Origin: Oscillospiraceae bacterium
Lineage (GTDB): Bacteria > Bacillota > Clostridia > Oscillospirales > Ruminococcaceae
DNA: 64,000 nt
Assembly (NCBI GenBank): GCA_018110825.1
Contig: JAGBCL010000117.1
Location: forward strand, 1-64,000
Direction: 5' to 3'
The notes below the pieces were generated by a model, which worked only from the letters and a program-made list of their open reading frames with translations, ran no database searches and was not told the origin of the DNA. Below are positions 17,374 to 26,769 of this stretch, piece by piece. Position numbers and translations under genes: made by a program. How positions within the stretch are numbered: the first letter of the stretch is position 1; every line of letters begins with the position of its first letter.

Positions 17374-18180
17374 TCAATCTTTCAGAAAATCATATACTCT
17401 CTGATAAAAGTCACTTGCTTCCTCGTAAGCCGCATGACCAAGACCATTGTAAATATGCAGTTTGCTGTTCGCTATGCGCTCATTCATTTCGTAGGAAGCC
17501 TGCACACCAACTGTCTTGTCATCATCTCCGCCGATGATGTATGTGGGACAAATAATTTTATCCAGTTCATCATAGGCATTAAACTTCAGAATTGCCCTTG
17601 CATTTATAAGAAATCTGTCGTAGCTGTGCGGCTTTCCTACCATACCGATAACAGGATAAATCTTTCTGTACGCCTTCAGATATTTTTCCGAATAACCTCT
17701 TTCCGCCGTGTCAATCATAAGGCTTTTGTGATCACCCTTCACAGCCATTTCAATCCACGAACTTACCCCATCGTGTATAATCTCATTCACTCTTGGTGCC
17801 GATACAGTTATAACCAGCTTTTCCACCAATTCTGGATAATCAATTGCAATGTACTGTGCAATCATTCCTCCCTGAGAAACACCCATAACGCTTGCTTTTG
17901 TTATACCCAGTTCTTTCAATGCCCTTGCCTGGTCAGCCGCCATATCCCTTATGGAATAACCCTCAGGCATTTCGTTCTTTCTGCTGAACATATACACGGT
18001 ATAATCCTTGAAAAAATCTGCAAAAGGCTTTGCCAGCAACAACGCTTTTCCTTTCACTGTAAGCAGCCCGTCAGACAAGCCTGGCAATACAATAAATGTC
18101 TTGCTGCCGTAGCCGAAAGAAGCGTAGATCATATCCGTGTCACCAATGTGTACGCACCCGTTTTTTGCATTCCAAAGCAT
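17374..18180 (-). CDS. Alpha/beta hydrolase (268 aa)
   Basis: Catalytic triad visible: nucleophile Ser in GVSQGGMIAQYIA (about residue 100), acid in the YIIGGDDDKTVG strand, and His in GLGHAAYEEA near the end. Cap region about 130-200. Substrate unknown. The gene lies 4 nt after the TetR gene on the same strand, so it is cotranscribed and is the likely regulatory target. Confidence 0.9.
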   Translation of the reverse strand: MLWNAKNGCVHIGDTDMIYASFGYGSKTFIVLPGLSDGLLTVKGKALLLAKPFADFFKDYTVYMFSRKNEMPEGYSIRDMAADQARALKELGITKASVMGVSQGGMIAQYIAIDYPELVEKLVITVSAPRVNEIIHDGVSSWIEMAVKGDHKSLMIDTAERGYSEKYLKAYRKIYPVIGMVGKPHSYDRFLINARAILKFNAYDELDKIICPTYIIGGDDDKTVGVQASYEMNERIANSKLHIYNGLGHAAYEEASDFYQRVYDFLKD

Positions 18181-18184
18181 ATTG

Positions 18185-18796
18185 TCACTCCTTTCTGAGA
18201 TAAATCTTCTTCCAGAAATCTATCATCTTCTTAAAATCATTTTCCGCTTCCTCAACATTCAGTATACCACGCTGGGTTTTCTCCCACAGATACCCCTCAG
18301 TAGCAAGGTAAATATCCGTATACATCATCTGCAAATCCAGTCCCTCCACAAACTTGTCAGGGTCAATCCTGAAAAATTCCGCATTTGCTTCAAACGAAGC
18401 CGTGCGCCCGATTATTTTCCGAATTTCATCACAGACCTCAGGGTCGGTTTCATAGTAACATTTAAGCGTAAAAACTGTTATGTCGGGGTGCTTTTTCATC
18501 ATCGCAACCTTTGCCTTTATACCTTTATAAATAATATCAAAAAAGCCGTCATCATCACTACTGCCGTACTCCTGCATATATCTGTATGTAGTTTCAACAG
18601 CGGTATCAAGCAGATAAAGATACAACTCACTCTTGTTTCTGAAATAGTAGAAAAGCAGGGACTTGCTTATGTCTGCCTCCGCAGCAATTTCACTCATAGG
18701 ACTTTTCCTGTAGCTGTTCTGTGAAAACACCCGATAGCCCGCATTGATGATTGCAAGCTGTTTTTCCTCGGACAGCGAAAAGAATTTCTCGTTCAT
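18185..18796 (-). CDS. TetR/AcrR family regulator (203 aa)
   Basis: HTH near residues 20-60 (GYRVFSQNSYRKSPMSEIAAEADISKSLLFYYF, shown here in two parts: helix 1 and the recognition helix SKSLLFYYFRNK). The ligand domain fills the rest. ATG at 18796 is chosen because GGAGGAG lies just upstream; an upstream extension would run through the promoter. A perfect inverted repeat covers its promoter, so it represses itself and the hydrolase gene. Confidence 0.88.
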   Translation of the reverse strand: MNEKFFSLSEEKQLAIINAGYRVFSQNSYRKSPMSEIAAEADISKSLLFYYFRNKSELYLYLLDTAVETTYRYMQEYGSSDDDGFFDIIYKGIKAKVAMMKKHPDITVFTLKCYYETDPEVCDEIRKIIGRTASFEANAEFFRIDPDKFVEGLDLQMMYTDIYLATEGYLWEKTQRGILNVEEAENDFKKMIDFWKKIYLRKE

Positions 18797-18814
18797 TTTA
18801 CTCCTCCTGACTGT

Positions 18815-18848
18815 ATCGGTCAATGATATTATAATACTATTGACCGAT
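18815..18848 (-). promoter_or_regulatory. TetR operator over the promoter
   Basis: Perfect 10-bp inverted repeat ATCGGTCAAT / ATTGACCGAT (18815-18824 and 18839-18848, 14 bp apart) flanks a minus-strand TATAAT (plus-strand 18828-18833). The position across the -10 box fits autorepression. Confidence 0.8.
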
Positions 18849-19024
18849 TTTGAGAAGACCATTTGTGAATTTTCTTAAAGAAAATTCACACCCAATATCT
18901 GAGCGCATTCAAGTCTATGCAAATACCCTGCAAAGATTGCTCTTCACAAGTTAGCTGCATACTTATTAATTGAAATTTGTCATTGAATCTATCATTATAA
19001 ATACAATGTCTGCACCACCAACAA

Positions 19025-19055
19025 AAATCGGCACCGCTTTAAACGATGCCGATTT
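19025..19055 (-). terminator. Terminator of the chemoreceptor gene
   Basis: Nine-bp stem AAATCGGCA/TGCCGATTT (19025-19033/19047-19055) just past the stop codon, with A-run on the plus strand (T-run on the transcript). Confidence 0.75.
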
Positions 19056-19080
19056 ATAATTCTATTGATATGCTGAAAAT

Positions 19081-20754
19081 TTACTGAACCTTGAAGTAAC
19101 CGATGAGGTCCTTGAGCATCTGTGCCTGACCCGAAAGCTCTTCGGATGCCGCCGCAGATTCTTCTGCTGTTGCAGAGTTTGTCTGAACAACTTCGGAAAT
19201 CTGTTCTACGCCGACAGTAAGCTGTGTAATGGATTCTGCAGACTCTCTGGAACCTGCCGAAATCTTGCTGTTGATAAGTGCAACCGCACCTGCCGCATTC
19301 GCAACACCTGTCATCTTTTCAGCAACCTCGTCAACAAGTGCGTTGCCTCTTTCAATAGCCGCAACCGTGCCCTCGATAAGAGACGTTGTATTGTTTACAG
19401 CCTCTGCAGATTTTCCTGCAAGGTTTCTTACCTCGTCAGCAACAACCGCAAAGCCCTTGCCTGCCGCACCTGCTCTTGCGGCTTCAACAGCGGCATTGAG
19501 TGCAAGAATATTTGTCTGGAATGCAATATCCTCGATAGTCTTGATAATCTTCTGAATTTCGTCAGAGGAAGTGCTGATTTCGTTCATTGCCTCTACAAGC
19601 TCGGAAATCTTTTCGGTAGCTTCCTGCATTTCAGCCCCTGCAAGGTTTGTCTTGCTGTTTGCTTCTTCAGCGTCCTCAGCGTTTTCCTTGATCTGATTAG
19701 CGATAACCTCAAATGTAGCCGCAAGCTCCTGAACAGAGGAAGCCTGTTCTGTTGCACCCTGAGAGAGGGACTGTGCACCTTCAGAAACCTGGTCAGCACC
19801 AACGGAAACCTGGTCTGAAGCAACATTGATCTGTGTAACAGTGTCATTGAGGTGGCTTGTAAATGCACGCAGCTGCTGAAGTATTCCTGTGAATGAACCG
19901 ACATACATAGCTTCATTTTCAGTATCAGTGCAAAGGTCACCCTCAGCAATGCTGTCAAGCATCTTATTGATATCCCAGATAACATTGTTTGTGTTTGAAG
20001 CCATAGTTCTCATAGAATCAGCAAGAGAACCGAGCTCATCCTTGGAGTAATATGTAATATCCACATCGAAGTTGCCTCTTGCCATTTCGTCAGCGGCATT
20101 CTCAACGTTCTTAAGTGCGGATACAATGCTCTTAGTGATAATAAGTGCAATGAGTACGCCGATTACAAGTGCCGCAATACCAATCACAGAAATGATAATG
20201 GCAGTCATACTTGCACGGTTTTCAGCTTCTTTGTACATTTCCTCAGCTTTGATTTTTTCATATTCACATATATTCTGTGCAGCAGCCTGAATTGCCTGAA
20301 GCTCAGGAAGCATCTCGCTCTTGTAAACCTTGAAGGCCGCCTCTGCATCGTGATTTTCGGCAGCAGTTCTGAAATGCTGGAGAGTTGTTCTGATAGGCTC
20401 AATATTCTTTTCAATCGTATCAACATCCGCCATATCGCCCGTGTAGTGCTTTTTCAGCTCTGCAAGCGAATTTTCCATATCAGCAATATTCGCTTCCGCC
20501 ATATCCAGACGCTCAGCTGTTTCAGCGTCATCCGGGGAGGAAGAAGCAAACAGCATATTCTTAGCCGCAAGATTTACGTCAAGCATAAATTCGTCAGCAA
20601 TCTGAACATCTGCAAACGGTTCTTCATAAAATTCGGTCAGAAGATTTCCCACTGTCTTGAATGCACTTGCAGCGAAATAGACAATCACTATCAGCAGCAA
20701 AAGCACTGAACCAAATCCGACCAACAGTTTCTTTGACATTTTTAAATTTCTCAT
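19081..20754 (-). CDS. Methyl-accepting chemotaxis protein (557 aa)
   Basis: Membrane segment at about 8-30, a four-helix-bundle sensor (about 31-180, with [18 protein letters not shown]), second membrane segment at about 183-207, HAMP (about 208-260), then a long coiled signalling domain whose conserved hairpin tip is [20 protein letters not shown] (about 415-434), the CheA/CheW contact. No pentapeptide tether at the end. No other chemotaxis gene is nearby, so the receptor joins a system encoded elsewhere. Confidence 0.95.
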   Translation of the reverse strand: MRNLKMSKKLLVGFGSVLLLLIVIVYFAASAFKTVGNLLTEFYEEPFADVQIADEFMLDVNLAAKNMLFASSSPDDAETAERLDMAEANIADMENSLAELKKHYTGDMADVDTIEKNIEPIRTTLQHFRTAAENHDAEAAFKVYKSEMLPELQAIQAAAQNICEYEKIKAEEMYKEAENRASMTAIIISVIGIAALVIGVLIALIITKSIVSALKNVENAADEMARGNFDVDITYYSKDELGSLADSMRTMASNTNNVIWDINKMLDSIAEGDLCTDTENEAMYVGSFTGILQQLRAFTSHLNDTVTQINVASDQVSVGADQVSEGAQSLSQGATEQASSVQELAATFEVIANQIKENAEDAEEANSKTNLAGAEMQEATEKISELVEAMNEISTSSDEIQKIIKTIEDIAFQTNILALNAAVEAARAGAAGKGFAVVADEVRNLAGKSAEAVNNTTSLIEGTVAAIERGNALVDEVAEKMTGVANAAGAVALINSKISAGSRESAESITQLTVGVEQISEVVQTNSATAEESAAASEELSGQAQMLKDLIGYFKVQ

Positions 20755-20768
20755 AACATTCCCTTTCT

Positions 20769-20898
20769 CCGGAAAATGTTTTTCCGGTTAAGTAATAATA
20801 TGCACAAAATTTTGGCTTATATTGCCAAAATGCAGGATTTTGTCGGCAATCCTGCAAATGCTATACTTAAATTATATACTTTTTATCGTGTTTGTCAA
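20769..20898 (-). promoter_or_regulatory. Strong promoter and three-hairpin leader of the chemoreceptor
   Basis: On the minus strand, TTGACA (20893-20898), 16-bp spacer and TATAAT (20871-20876) predict a transcript start near 20864. The 110-nt leader then holds three perfect 8-bp hairpins in a row: 20848-20855/20832-20839, 20824-20831/20809-20816 (directly abutting) and 20780-20787/20769-20776. None has a terminator T-run. The c-di-GMP riboswitch motifs often found before such genes are not visible. Confidence 0.65.
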
Positions 20899-21127
20899 TG
20901 TTTTGGGACACATTTCGCTTAAAATTAGGCAAATATTCTATATTTTGGCAGTAAATATGGTAATTCGTAATATATCGTGCAAGTCACATATTGTCAACTC
21001 TCATAATTAAAAAAGTTGACTATTCTTTCAAGGAATATTTATCCACCTGCCCATAAGCACATCCACAGCAAACATTATTTTGAACTTGTAAAAATCACCG
21101 AACAGCCGAAAATCAGCAGTATAATTA

Positions 21128-21160
21128 CAGCATACCGATTTTTAGTCGGTATGCTGTTTG
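21128..21160. terminator. Terminator of the MATE gene, repeated type A
   Basis: Stem CAGCATACCGA/TCGGTATGCTG (21128-21138/21146-21156), T-rich loop, T-run after. The same hairpin occurs at 35850-35879, 36631-36661 and 37661-37690. Confidence 0.85.
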
Positions 21161-21168
21161 TTTTAACC

Positions 21169-22530
21169 TCAATATTTATCAGTGGTCTGTATCTGATTGC
21201 CACGAACACTCCTCTTAAAATGCACATAAGCCGCAAAGCACATAATAATCTGCAAAACCGTGGAACAAGGTGTCGCAAGTCCGATAAGGAACAGCGAACC
21301 ATTGCCGATATGCTGCATCACAAACGCAACGGGTATTCTTACAAGAAACGCACCCACTATGCCCTGCACCATAACAAATTTCGTTTTCTCCAGACCGTTG
21401 TAAAAACCTATGAAGCAGAAAAGGAAGCAAGTCAGCAGACAGTCAATTGCGTATGCCCTCAGGTAATCCCACGCAGCACTTACCGTATCGGGTCTGTTAG
21501 AGAATATTCCTGCCAGCAAGTCGCCATGGAAAAATGTTACCCAGAACATCACAACACCGAAGCACATTGATACCGCAATTCCGCTTTTGAGTGCCTTTAC
21601 AGCACGGTCGGTATGCCCTGCACCGTAATTCTGTGCGACAAAAGCTGACATTGACTGAATAAAAGCCGCAGGCACAAGCATTATGAACGCACAAACCTTT
21701 TCCGCTACACCAACACCTGCGGAAGCTGTTACACCGAGGCTGTTCACGATTGCAAGCATAACAAGGAAGGATATTCCCACAAGAAAATCCTGCAAAGCTA
21801 TCGGTGTACCGATGCGAAGGATTGTCCTTGCATACGCTCTCTCAATTTTAAGATGAGATTTTTTCAGGTTAAAAGGAAGCTCCTTTTTTCTGATTATAAA
21901 GAATGAAATCACAACACTGATAAGCTGTGCAATAACCGTTGCAATCGCCGCACCTGCCGCACCGAGATTTAACACAGCAACAAAGAACAGGTCGCCGATG
22001 ATGTTGAACACGCAGGCAATACCCACCGCAATCAACGGGGTTTTTGAGTCGCCAAGTCCTCTGAAAATACTTCCCAGCAGATTGTATGCCGTGATTGCAA
22101 TAAACCCTCCTCCGCATATTCTTATGTAGTCTGTTGTAAGGTCAAAGGCTTCCTCGGGGGCATGCATTATTGCCGCAAGTCCATCTGCACATACAACACT
22201 TATAACGGTAAAAACAGCTCCAGTTATTGCAAAAATTATAAGTCCCGTGCCTATTGTCTGTGCCGCTTCTTCTGGACGCTTCTGCCCGATACGCTGTGCA
22301 ACCGCAACGGTAATTCCCATCGCAAAGCTGACAATGAGATTTGTTATTGTCAGTACAATCTGCGAGCCTGTTGACACGGCGGACACGTCAGCGTCCGTGC
22401 CGAATTGTCCCACTACAAGAAGGTCAACCGCACCGTACATCGCCTGCAAAAACATTGCAAATAATACAGGCAGCATAAATTTCAGAAGCTTCGGCAGTAT
22501 CGCCCCTTCAGTAAAGCTGTTGTTTTTCAT
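21169..22530 (-). CDS. MepA-type MATE family efflux pump (453 aa)
   Basis: Twelve membrane segments in two six-helix halves. Family blocks include FAMFLQAMYGAVDLLVVGQFG near the start, GSIFRGLGDSKTPL and VAQNYGAGHTDRAVKALKSG. MATE pumps export cationic or guanidinium-like compounds using Na+ or H+. Start at 22530, 6 nt after GGAGGG; two upstream ATGs overlap or abut the ribosome site. The leader carries a riboswitch-like structure ending in a terminator, which points to ligand-controlled expression. Confidence 0.92.
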   Translation of the reverse strand: MKNNSFTEGAILPKLLKFMLPVLFAMFLQAMYGAVDLLVVGQFGTDADVSAVSTGSQIVLTITNLIVSFAMGITVAVAQRIGQKRPEEAAQTIGTGLIIFAITGAVFTVISVVCADGLAAIMHAPEEAFDLTTDYIRICGGGFIAITAYNLLGSIFRGLGDSKTPLIAVGIACVFNIIGDLFFVAVLNLGAAGAAIATVIAQLISVVISFFIIRKKELPFNLKKSHLKIERAYARTILRIGTPIALQDFLVGISFLVMLAIVNSLGVTASAGVGVAEKVCAFIMLVPAAFIQSMSAFVAQNYGAGHTDRAVKALKSGIAVSMCFGVVMFWVTFFHGDLLAGIFSNRPDTVSAAWDYLRAYAIDCLLTCFLFCFIGFYNGLEKTKFVMVQGIVGAFLVRIPVAFVMQHIGNGSLFLIGLATPCSTVLQIIMCFAAYVHFKRSVRGNQIQTTDKY

Positions 22531-22544
22531 TTCCATCCCTCCAT

Positions 22545-22640
22545 AAAAAAAGCCGGATAAAACAGCAGGCATCTCAGCCTGCGGTCTTATCCAGCATTAC
22601 ATTTCCGTTGAATGTTCTGCCCTCCGAACCAGCGTTATGT
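22545..22640 (-). ncRNA. Probable guanidine-IV (mepA) riboswitch with terminator
   Basis: The transcript starts near 22634. It carries a small hairpin around ACGGAAATGT (22600-22616) and then a terminator: outer stem 22587-22595/22552-22560, inner stem 22577-22582/22565-22570, followed by seven or more U (22545-22551). The terminator ends just before the ribosome site of the MATE gene. Position, size, terminator-type output and a MepA-like downstream gene all fit the guanidine-IV (mepA motif) class; the match is from memory of the class, not an alignment. The CTGAGAT in the loop resembles a TPP motif, but the rest of that riboswitch is missing. Confidence 0.5.
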
Positions 22641-22669
22641 ATTATAGCATACAGTGCGGAAAATGTCAA
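22641..22669 (-). promoter_or_regulatory. Promoter of the MATE leader RNA
   Basis: Minus-strand TTGACA (22664-22669), 17-bp spacer, TATAAT (22641-22646): a full consensus promoter. Confidence 0.9.
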
Positions 22670-22788
22670 CATTTTCAATATCTTCAAATCCCCTTGATGA
22701 CATAACAACTGTTATGTTATAATTACCAAAAGGCAGGTGCAGAACATCAGCAGAGAATTGTTTGCAACAGAATATAATCTGACATCAA

Positions 22789-22968
22789 GTGAAATATATT
22801 CGGATTTTTCAAAGCTTTATTAATAATGATGTAGTTAAGGAAACTGATGAATTTCTCCACGCAACCACAAGCCGCATTTACGTTCACGCAATTCAGAGTG
22901 CTGACGCTGCTGCAGCTGACACATTACATAACATTCTTCCTCTGCCTAAAAAGAATGATGAAAAATAG
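22789..22968 (+). pseudogene. Relic C-terminus of a tyrosine integrase
   Basis: Translation from 22789 gives 59 residues ending in a stop at 22966-22968. The tail (HATTSRIYVHAIQSADAAAA, then DTLHNILP) matches the end of phage/ICE tyrosine recombinases, in which a conserved (I)Y.HAI..AD..AA block contains the catalytic Tyr. Everything upstream, including the Arg-His-Arg residues, is missing, and there is no proper start or ribosome site. A scar of a lost mobile element between the MATE and ABC exporter genes. Confidence 0.65.
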
Positions 22969-22971
22969 CAA

Positions 22972-23012
22972 CACCGCTATGCTGTTTAATTGCAGCATAG
23001 CGGTGATTTTTA
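22972..23012. terminator. Terminator, repeated type B
   Basis: Perfect 13-bp stem (22972-22984/22993-23005), 8-nt loop. A near copy is at 28805-28842. It follows the integrase relic and lies before the convergent ABC exporter gene end. Confidence 0.8.
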
Positions 23013-23050
23013 CTTTGATGCAACTGAAAATCGGTTCTTAATACAGCAAT

Positions 23051-24766
23051 TTATATTTCCCTGAATTGCTGTTTGTAAAGCTGTGCATAAGTTCCGTCCA
23101 GCTCCAGAAGCTGTTCGTGAGTACCCTGTTCAGTAATTTCACCATTGTCCACAACAGCAATTTCATCTGCATTTTTTATGGTTGACAGACGATGTGCGAC
23201 AACGATTGTTGTACGTCCCTCGCTCAATTCATCAAGGGATTTCTGTATCTGAATTTCGGTAGCATTGTCAAGTGCGCTTGTAGCCTCATCAAGAATAAGA
23301 ATAGGCGGATTTTTAAGGAACACCCTCGCAATACAAAGCCTTTGCTTCTGACCGCCCGAAAGACGTACTCCACGCTCACCGATTACAGTATCATAGCCGT
23401 TTTCAAGTGACATTATGTAATCGTGAATGTTCGCTTTTTTAGCCGCTTCAATAACTTCTTCGTCTGTTGCGTCAAGCTTGCCGTAAAGAATATTTTCACG
23501 GATGCTTGCATTGAAAAGATAAATATCCTGCTGAACAATACCGATATTCTGCCTTAAAGATTCGACAGTGATATTTTTCAGCGACTTGCCGTCAATAAGA
23601 ATGTCACCGTCCGTTATTTTATAAAAATGCGGAATAAGGTGACACAGCGTTGTTTTTCCTCCGCCGCTTGGCCCGACAAGTGCAAAAGTCTTGCCCTTGC
23701 CGATAGAAAGGCAGACATTTTTCAATACTTCCTTCCCCTCGGCATAACTGCTGCTAACGTTATTGAACTCGATTTCACCGTCAAGACGTGCAACGGCAAC
23801 AGCTTTTTCTCCGTTTGTTTCAGGCTCTGTTTCCATAATCTCAACAAAACGCTCAAAGCCTGCGACACCGTTCTGGAACTGCTCCATAAAACGGATAAGG
23901 GTATTTACGGGGCCAAGAAAAAGGTTGATTGAAACGATAAATGCAGAGTAATCAGCAAAGTTTATTCTGCCGCTGTATAAAAACAGACCGCCTGCAATAA
24001 GCACAACAACATTGAACACATCGGTTATCATTGTTGTGGCAGAATGGAACTGTCCCATTGCCTTGTATGCGTCACGTCTTGCCTCCATAAACTGCGAGTT
24101 GCCTTCTTCAAATTTCTCCGTTTCCCTTTCCTCGTTGGTAAAGGCTTTTGTAACACGAATTCCTGCAATACTGCTCTGGAGAGAGCCGTTTATCTGTGCA
24201 ATTGCAGCTTGACTTTCACGGAAAGCTGCTCTCATTTTCTTACGGAGCGTAAGGGACACAAAAACAAGCACAGGTACGCAGGCAAAAACAATAAGCGTCA
24301 GCCATACATCAATGCTTGTCAGGTACAGAAACGATACAACAATAGTTATACCTGTAATAATAAAGTTTTCAGGTCCGTGATGTGCAAGCTCGGCAATTTC
24401 GTTGAGGTCGCTTGTCATTCGGGACATAATCTTTCCCGTTTCGTTGTTGTCATAAAAGCTGAAGGGCAGCTTTTCAAGATGACGGAACATTTCACTCCTC
24501 ATCTGCCCCTGCATTCTTACGCCCATCATATGCCCCTGATACTGAATAAAATAGTTCAGCAGCATACGGATAAAATACAGCACAAACAATGATACGCCTG
24601 CAATTATAATCATACGATACTCTCTATTCGGTATAAGGTCATTGAGCATTGTTCTTGTAACAATCGGATATAAAATTCCAAGCAGTGCGACGCTCAACGA
24701 AGCAAGCATATCAAGCACAAACAGTTTTTTATGCGGTTTATAGTAGCTTAAAAATCTCTTGAACAA
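23051..24766 (-). CDS. ABC exporter, fused permease and ATPase (571 aa)
   Basis: Six membrane helices in residues 1-310 (type IV exporter fold) followed by an ATPase with Walker A GPSGGGKTTLCHLI (about 361-374), signature RLSGGQKQRLCIAR, Walker B ILILDEATSALD and His loop VAHRLSTI. Normal half-transporter length; probably a homodimer exporting lipids or drugs (MsbA/BmrA-like). The start codon is TTG at 24766, 7 nt after GGAGG; there is no ATG in a suitable place. Confidence 0.93.
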   Translation of the reverse strand: MFKRFLSYYKPHKKLFVLDMLASLSVALLGILYPIVTRTMLNDLIPNREYRMIIIAGVSLFVLYFIRMLLNYFIQYQGHMMGVRMQGQMRSEMFRHLEKLPFSFYDNNETGKIMSRMTSDLNEIAELAHHGPENFIITGITIVVSFLYLTSIDVWLTLIVFACVPVLVFVSLTLRKKMRAAFRESQAAIAQINGSLQSSIAGIRVTKAFTNEERETEKFEEGNSQFMEARRDAYKAMGQFHSATTMITDVFNVVVLIAGGLFLYSGRINFADYSAFIVSINLFLGPVNTLIRFMEQFQNGVAGFERFVEIMETEPETNGEKAVAVARLDGEIEFNNVSSSYAEGKEVLKNVCLSIGKGKTFALVGPSGGGKTTLCHLIPHFYKITDGDILIDGKSLKNITVESLRQNIGIVQQDIYLFNASIRENILYGKLDATDEEVIEAAKKANIHDYIMSLENGYDTVIGERGVRLSGGQKQRLCIARVFLKNPPILILDEATSALDNATEIQIQKSLDELSEGRTTIVVAHRLSTIKNADEIAVVDNGEITEQGTHEQLLELDGTYAQLYKQQFREI

Positions 24767-25012
24767 TTTTTTTCCTCCTGTCTTTTTCCTTATTGTATCA
24801 TATCTTCACTTGATTTTCAATCATTTTATAACAGCTGTCAGAGCAAGTGCAGGCAGCAGGTCAAATGCTTTTTTCAGTTTTTACTCTCTTATAACTTACC
24901 AATGCTTTCTCCTCTCAATTTTTATATTAAAAATCTCTCGCAATGCTCAAACAGAAACAAAACTTTAACATTTCTGTGTTATCATAAAGAAAAAATCATT
25001 GGAGGTAAAGCG

Positions 25013-25684
25013 ATGTTCAAGATACTGGTAGTTGAGGACGACCGTGAAATGAACAAAACGGTCTGCACATTTCTTAATAACAGCGGATATGAAGCAATAG
25101 GCTGTCTTTCGGCAAATGAAGCCTATGACGCAATGTATGAAACGGTGTTCGACCTTATTGTTTCGGATATAATGATGCCCGAAATTGACGGCTTTGAGCT
25201 TGCAAAAACTGTGCGCTCACTCAATAATGAAATTCCTATTCTGTTTATGACAGCAAGAGACGATTTTGCCTCAAAACAGCGTGGCTATCGTGTGGGAATT
25301 GACGATTATATGGTAAAGCCTATCGACCTTGACGAATTGTTCCTGCGTATAGGTGCACTTCTCCGACGTGCAAAAATTGCATCAAGCAGAAAGCTTGAAA
25401 TCGGAAGCTTTATTATGGACGCTGACGAGCATACGGCATATCTTGCTGATGAAGAAATCCCCATGACAACAAGAGAATTTTCAATTCTTTACAAGCTTCT
25501 CTCCTACCCCAAAAAGACCTTTACCCGTACACAGCTTATGGACGAATTCTGGGACGCAGACACAGAAACAGCTCCCCGTGCCGTTGACGTATATATGACT
25601 AAACTCCGAAGCAAGCTTTCAGAATGTACTGACTTTGAAATTGTTACCGTTCACGGACTTGGCTACAAGGCGGTGATAAAGTGA
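25013..25684 (+). CDS. OmpR-family response regulator (223 aa)
   Basis: Receiver with EDD pocket, phospho-acceptor Asp in FDLIVSDIMMPEIDGFE, Lys in YMVKPID, and a winged helix with RAVDVYMTKLRSKL and HGLGYKAV. ATG at 25013 follows GGAGGTAAAG; an earlier in-frame ATG lacks a ribosome site. The stop overlaps the GTG of the kinase gene (GTGA). Confidence 0.95.
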   Translation: MFKILVVEDDREMNKTVCTFLNNSGYEAIGCLSANEAYDAMYETVFDLIVSDIMMPEIDGFELAKTVRSLNNEIPILFMTARDDFASKQRGYRVGIDDYMVKPIDLDELFLRIGALLRRAKIASSRKLEIGSFIMDADEHTAYLADEEIPMTTREFSILYKLLSYPKKTFTRTQLMDEFWDADTETAPRAVDVYMTKLRSKLSECTDFEIVTVHGLGYKAVIK

Positions 25685-26769
25685 ATTACAAAAAAATTCT
25701 CCACGGTCTGAACAACTGGTTCGTGTTTTTTCTCATTGCGGCATTTGTTGTAACCTGCTGTATGACGCTTTTTATAACGGTAATCGCAAACACTCTTGAC
25801 CTGACCTTTACCGAGGAAAACATATCCGCTGCTGCAAAGCTCACTTTCGGCAACGTGGTGCTTATAAGCCTGCTTTTTACCGTAATTGATGCTGTACGCC
25901 GCAGGCTTATGGTTGACCGTCCCACAAAGCGCATCGTCTCCGCAGGTGAAAAAATTACAAAGGGCGATTTTTCGGTACGCATCGAACCGCTGTACGATAA
26001 TTATGCTTATGAAAGCTTCAACAGCATCATCTCCTGCTTCAACAAAATGGCGGAGGAACTTGGAAGCGTTGAAACCCTCCGCACCGACTTTATCGCAAAC
26101 GTTTCCCACGAGCTGAAAACTCCCCTTTCGGTAATGCAGAATTACGGAACAATGCTTCAGACACCTGATTTGCCTGATGAAAAGCGTATCGAATACGCAA
26201 AGGGCATTACCGATAATTCACGCAGACTTGCAAGTCTTATCACAAATATTTTAAAGCTTAACAAGCTTGAAAATCAACAGATTTTCCCTGTACCAGAACA
26301 CTTTGATTTAAGCGAACAGCTTTGCGAAAGTCTTTTGCAGTTTGAGGAAATATGGGAACAAAAAAGCATTGACATTGAAACGGAAATCGATGACGGCGTT
26401 TATATCAATTCTGACTCTGAACTGCTTTCTCTTGTGTGGAATAACCTGCTCTCAAACGCATTTAAATTTACCGAAAACGGCGGTACTGTTTCCGTTTCAC
26501 TCTCCGCTGATGATGAATATGCAACAGTAAAAATCTCTGATACAGGCTGTGGAATTTCCGCAGAAACAGGCAAACACATCTTTGAAAAATTTTATCAGGG
26601 AGATACTTCTCACGCTATGCAGGGAAACGGTCTGGGACTTGCACTTGTGAAACGTGTGGTTGATATTATGCAGGGAGAAATTACTGTGGAAAGCGAAGTC
26701 GGTAAGGGCAGTACATTTACCGTAAAGCTTAAAAGGGGTGAAACCGTTGGAATGGAAAAAGCTGATTAA
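25681..26769 (+). CDS. Sensor histidine kinase (362 aa)
   Basis: Starts at GTG inside the upstream stop. Two membrane helices (about 11-35 and 55-75) with a very short outside loop, HAMP (about 78-130), dimer domain with FIANVSHELKTPLSVMQNYG, and ATPase with NLLSNAFKFTENGG and GNGLGLALVKR. The small sensor loop suggests membrane-stress sensing (inference). Partner of the preceding regulator; overlaps the following membrane protein gene. Confidence 0.93.
   Translation: MNYKKILHGLNNWFVFFLIAAFVVTCCMTLFITVIANTLDLTFTEENISAAAKLTFGNVVLISLLFTVIDAVRRRLMVDRPTKRIVSAGEKITKGDFSVRIEPLYDNYAYESFNSIISCFNKMAEELGSVETLRTDFIANVSHELKTPLSVMQNYGTMLQTPDLPDEKRIEYAKGITDNSRRLASLITNILKLNKLENQQIFPVPEHFDLSEQLCESLLQFEEIWEQKSIDIETEIDDGVYINSDSELLSLVWNNLLSNAFKFTENGGTVSVSLSADDEYATVKISDTGCGISAETGKHIFEKFYQGDTSHAMQGNGLGLALVKRVVDIMQGEITVESEVGKGSTFTVKLKRGETVGMEKAD

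Noticed and set aside
20769-20864. c-di-GMP riboswitch before the chemoreceptor
   Set aside because: The conserved tetraloop/receptor and AAGG-type core are not visible; only three simple hairpins are present.
21016-21570. Plus-strand gene opposite the MATE gene
   Set aside because: It runs antisense across the MATE coding region and its terminator, lacks a ribosome site and resembles no family.
22545-22640. TPP riboswitch suggested by CTGAGAT
   Set aside because: The motif lies in the terminator loop; the GGGG...ACCC and GAACCTGA parts of a TPP aptamer are missing and the gene is a MATE pump.
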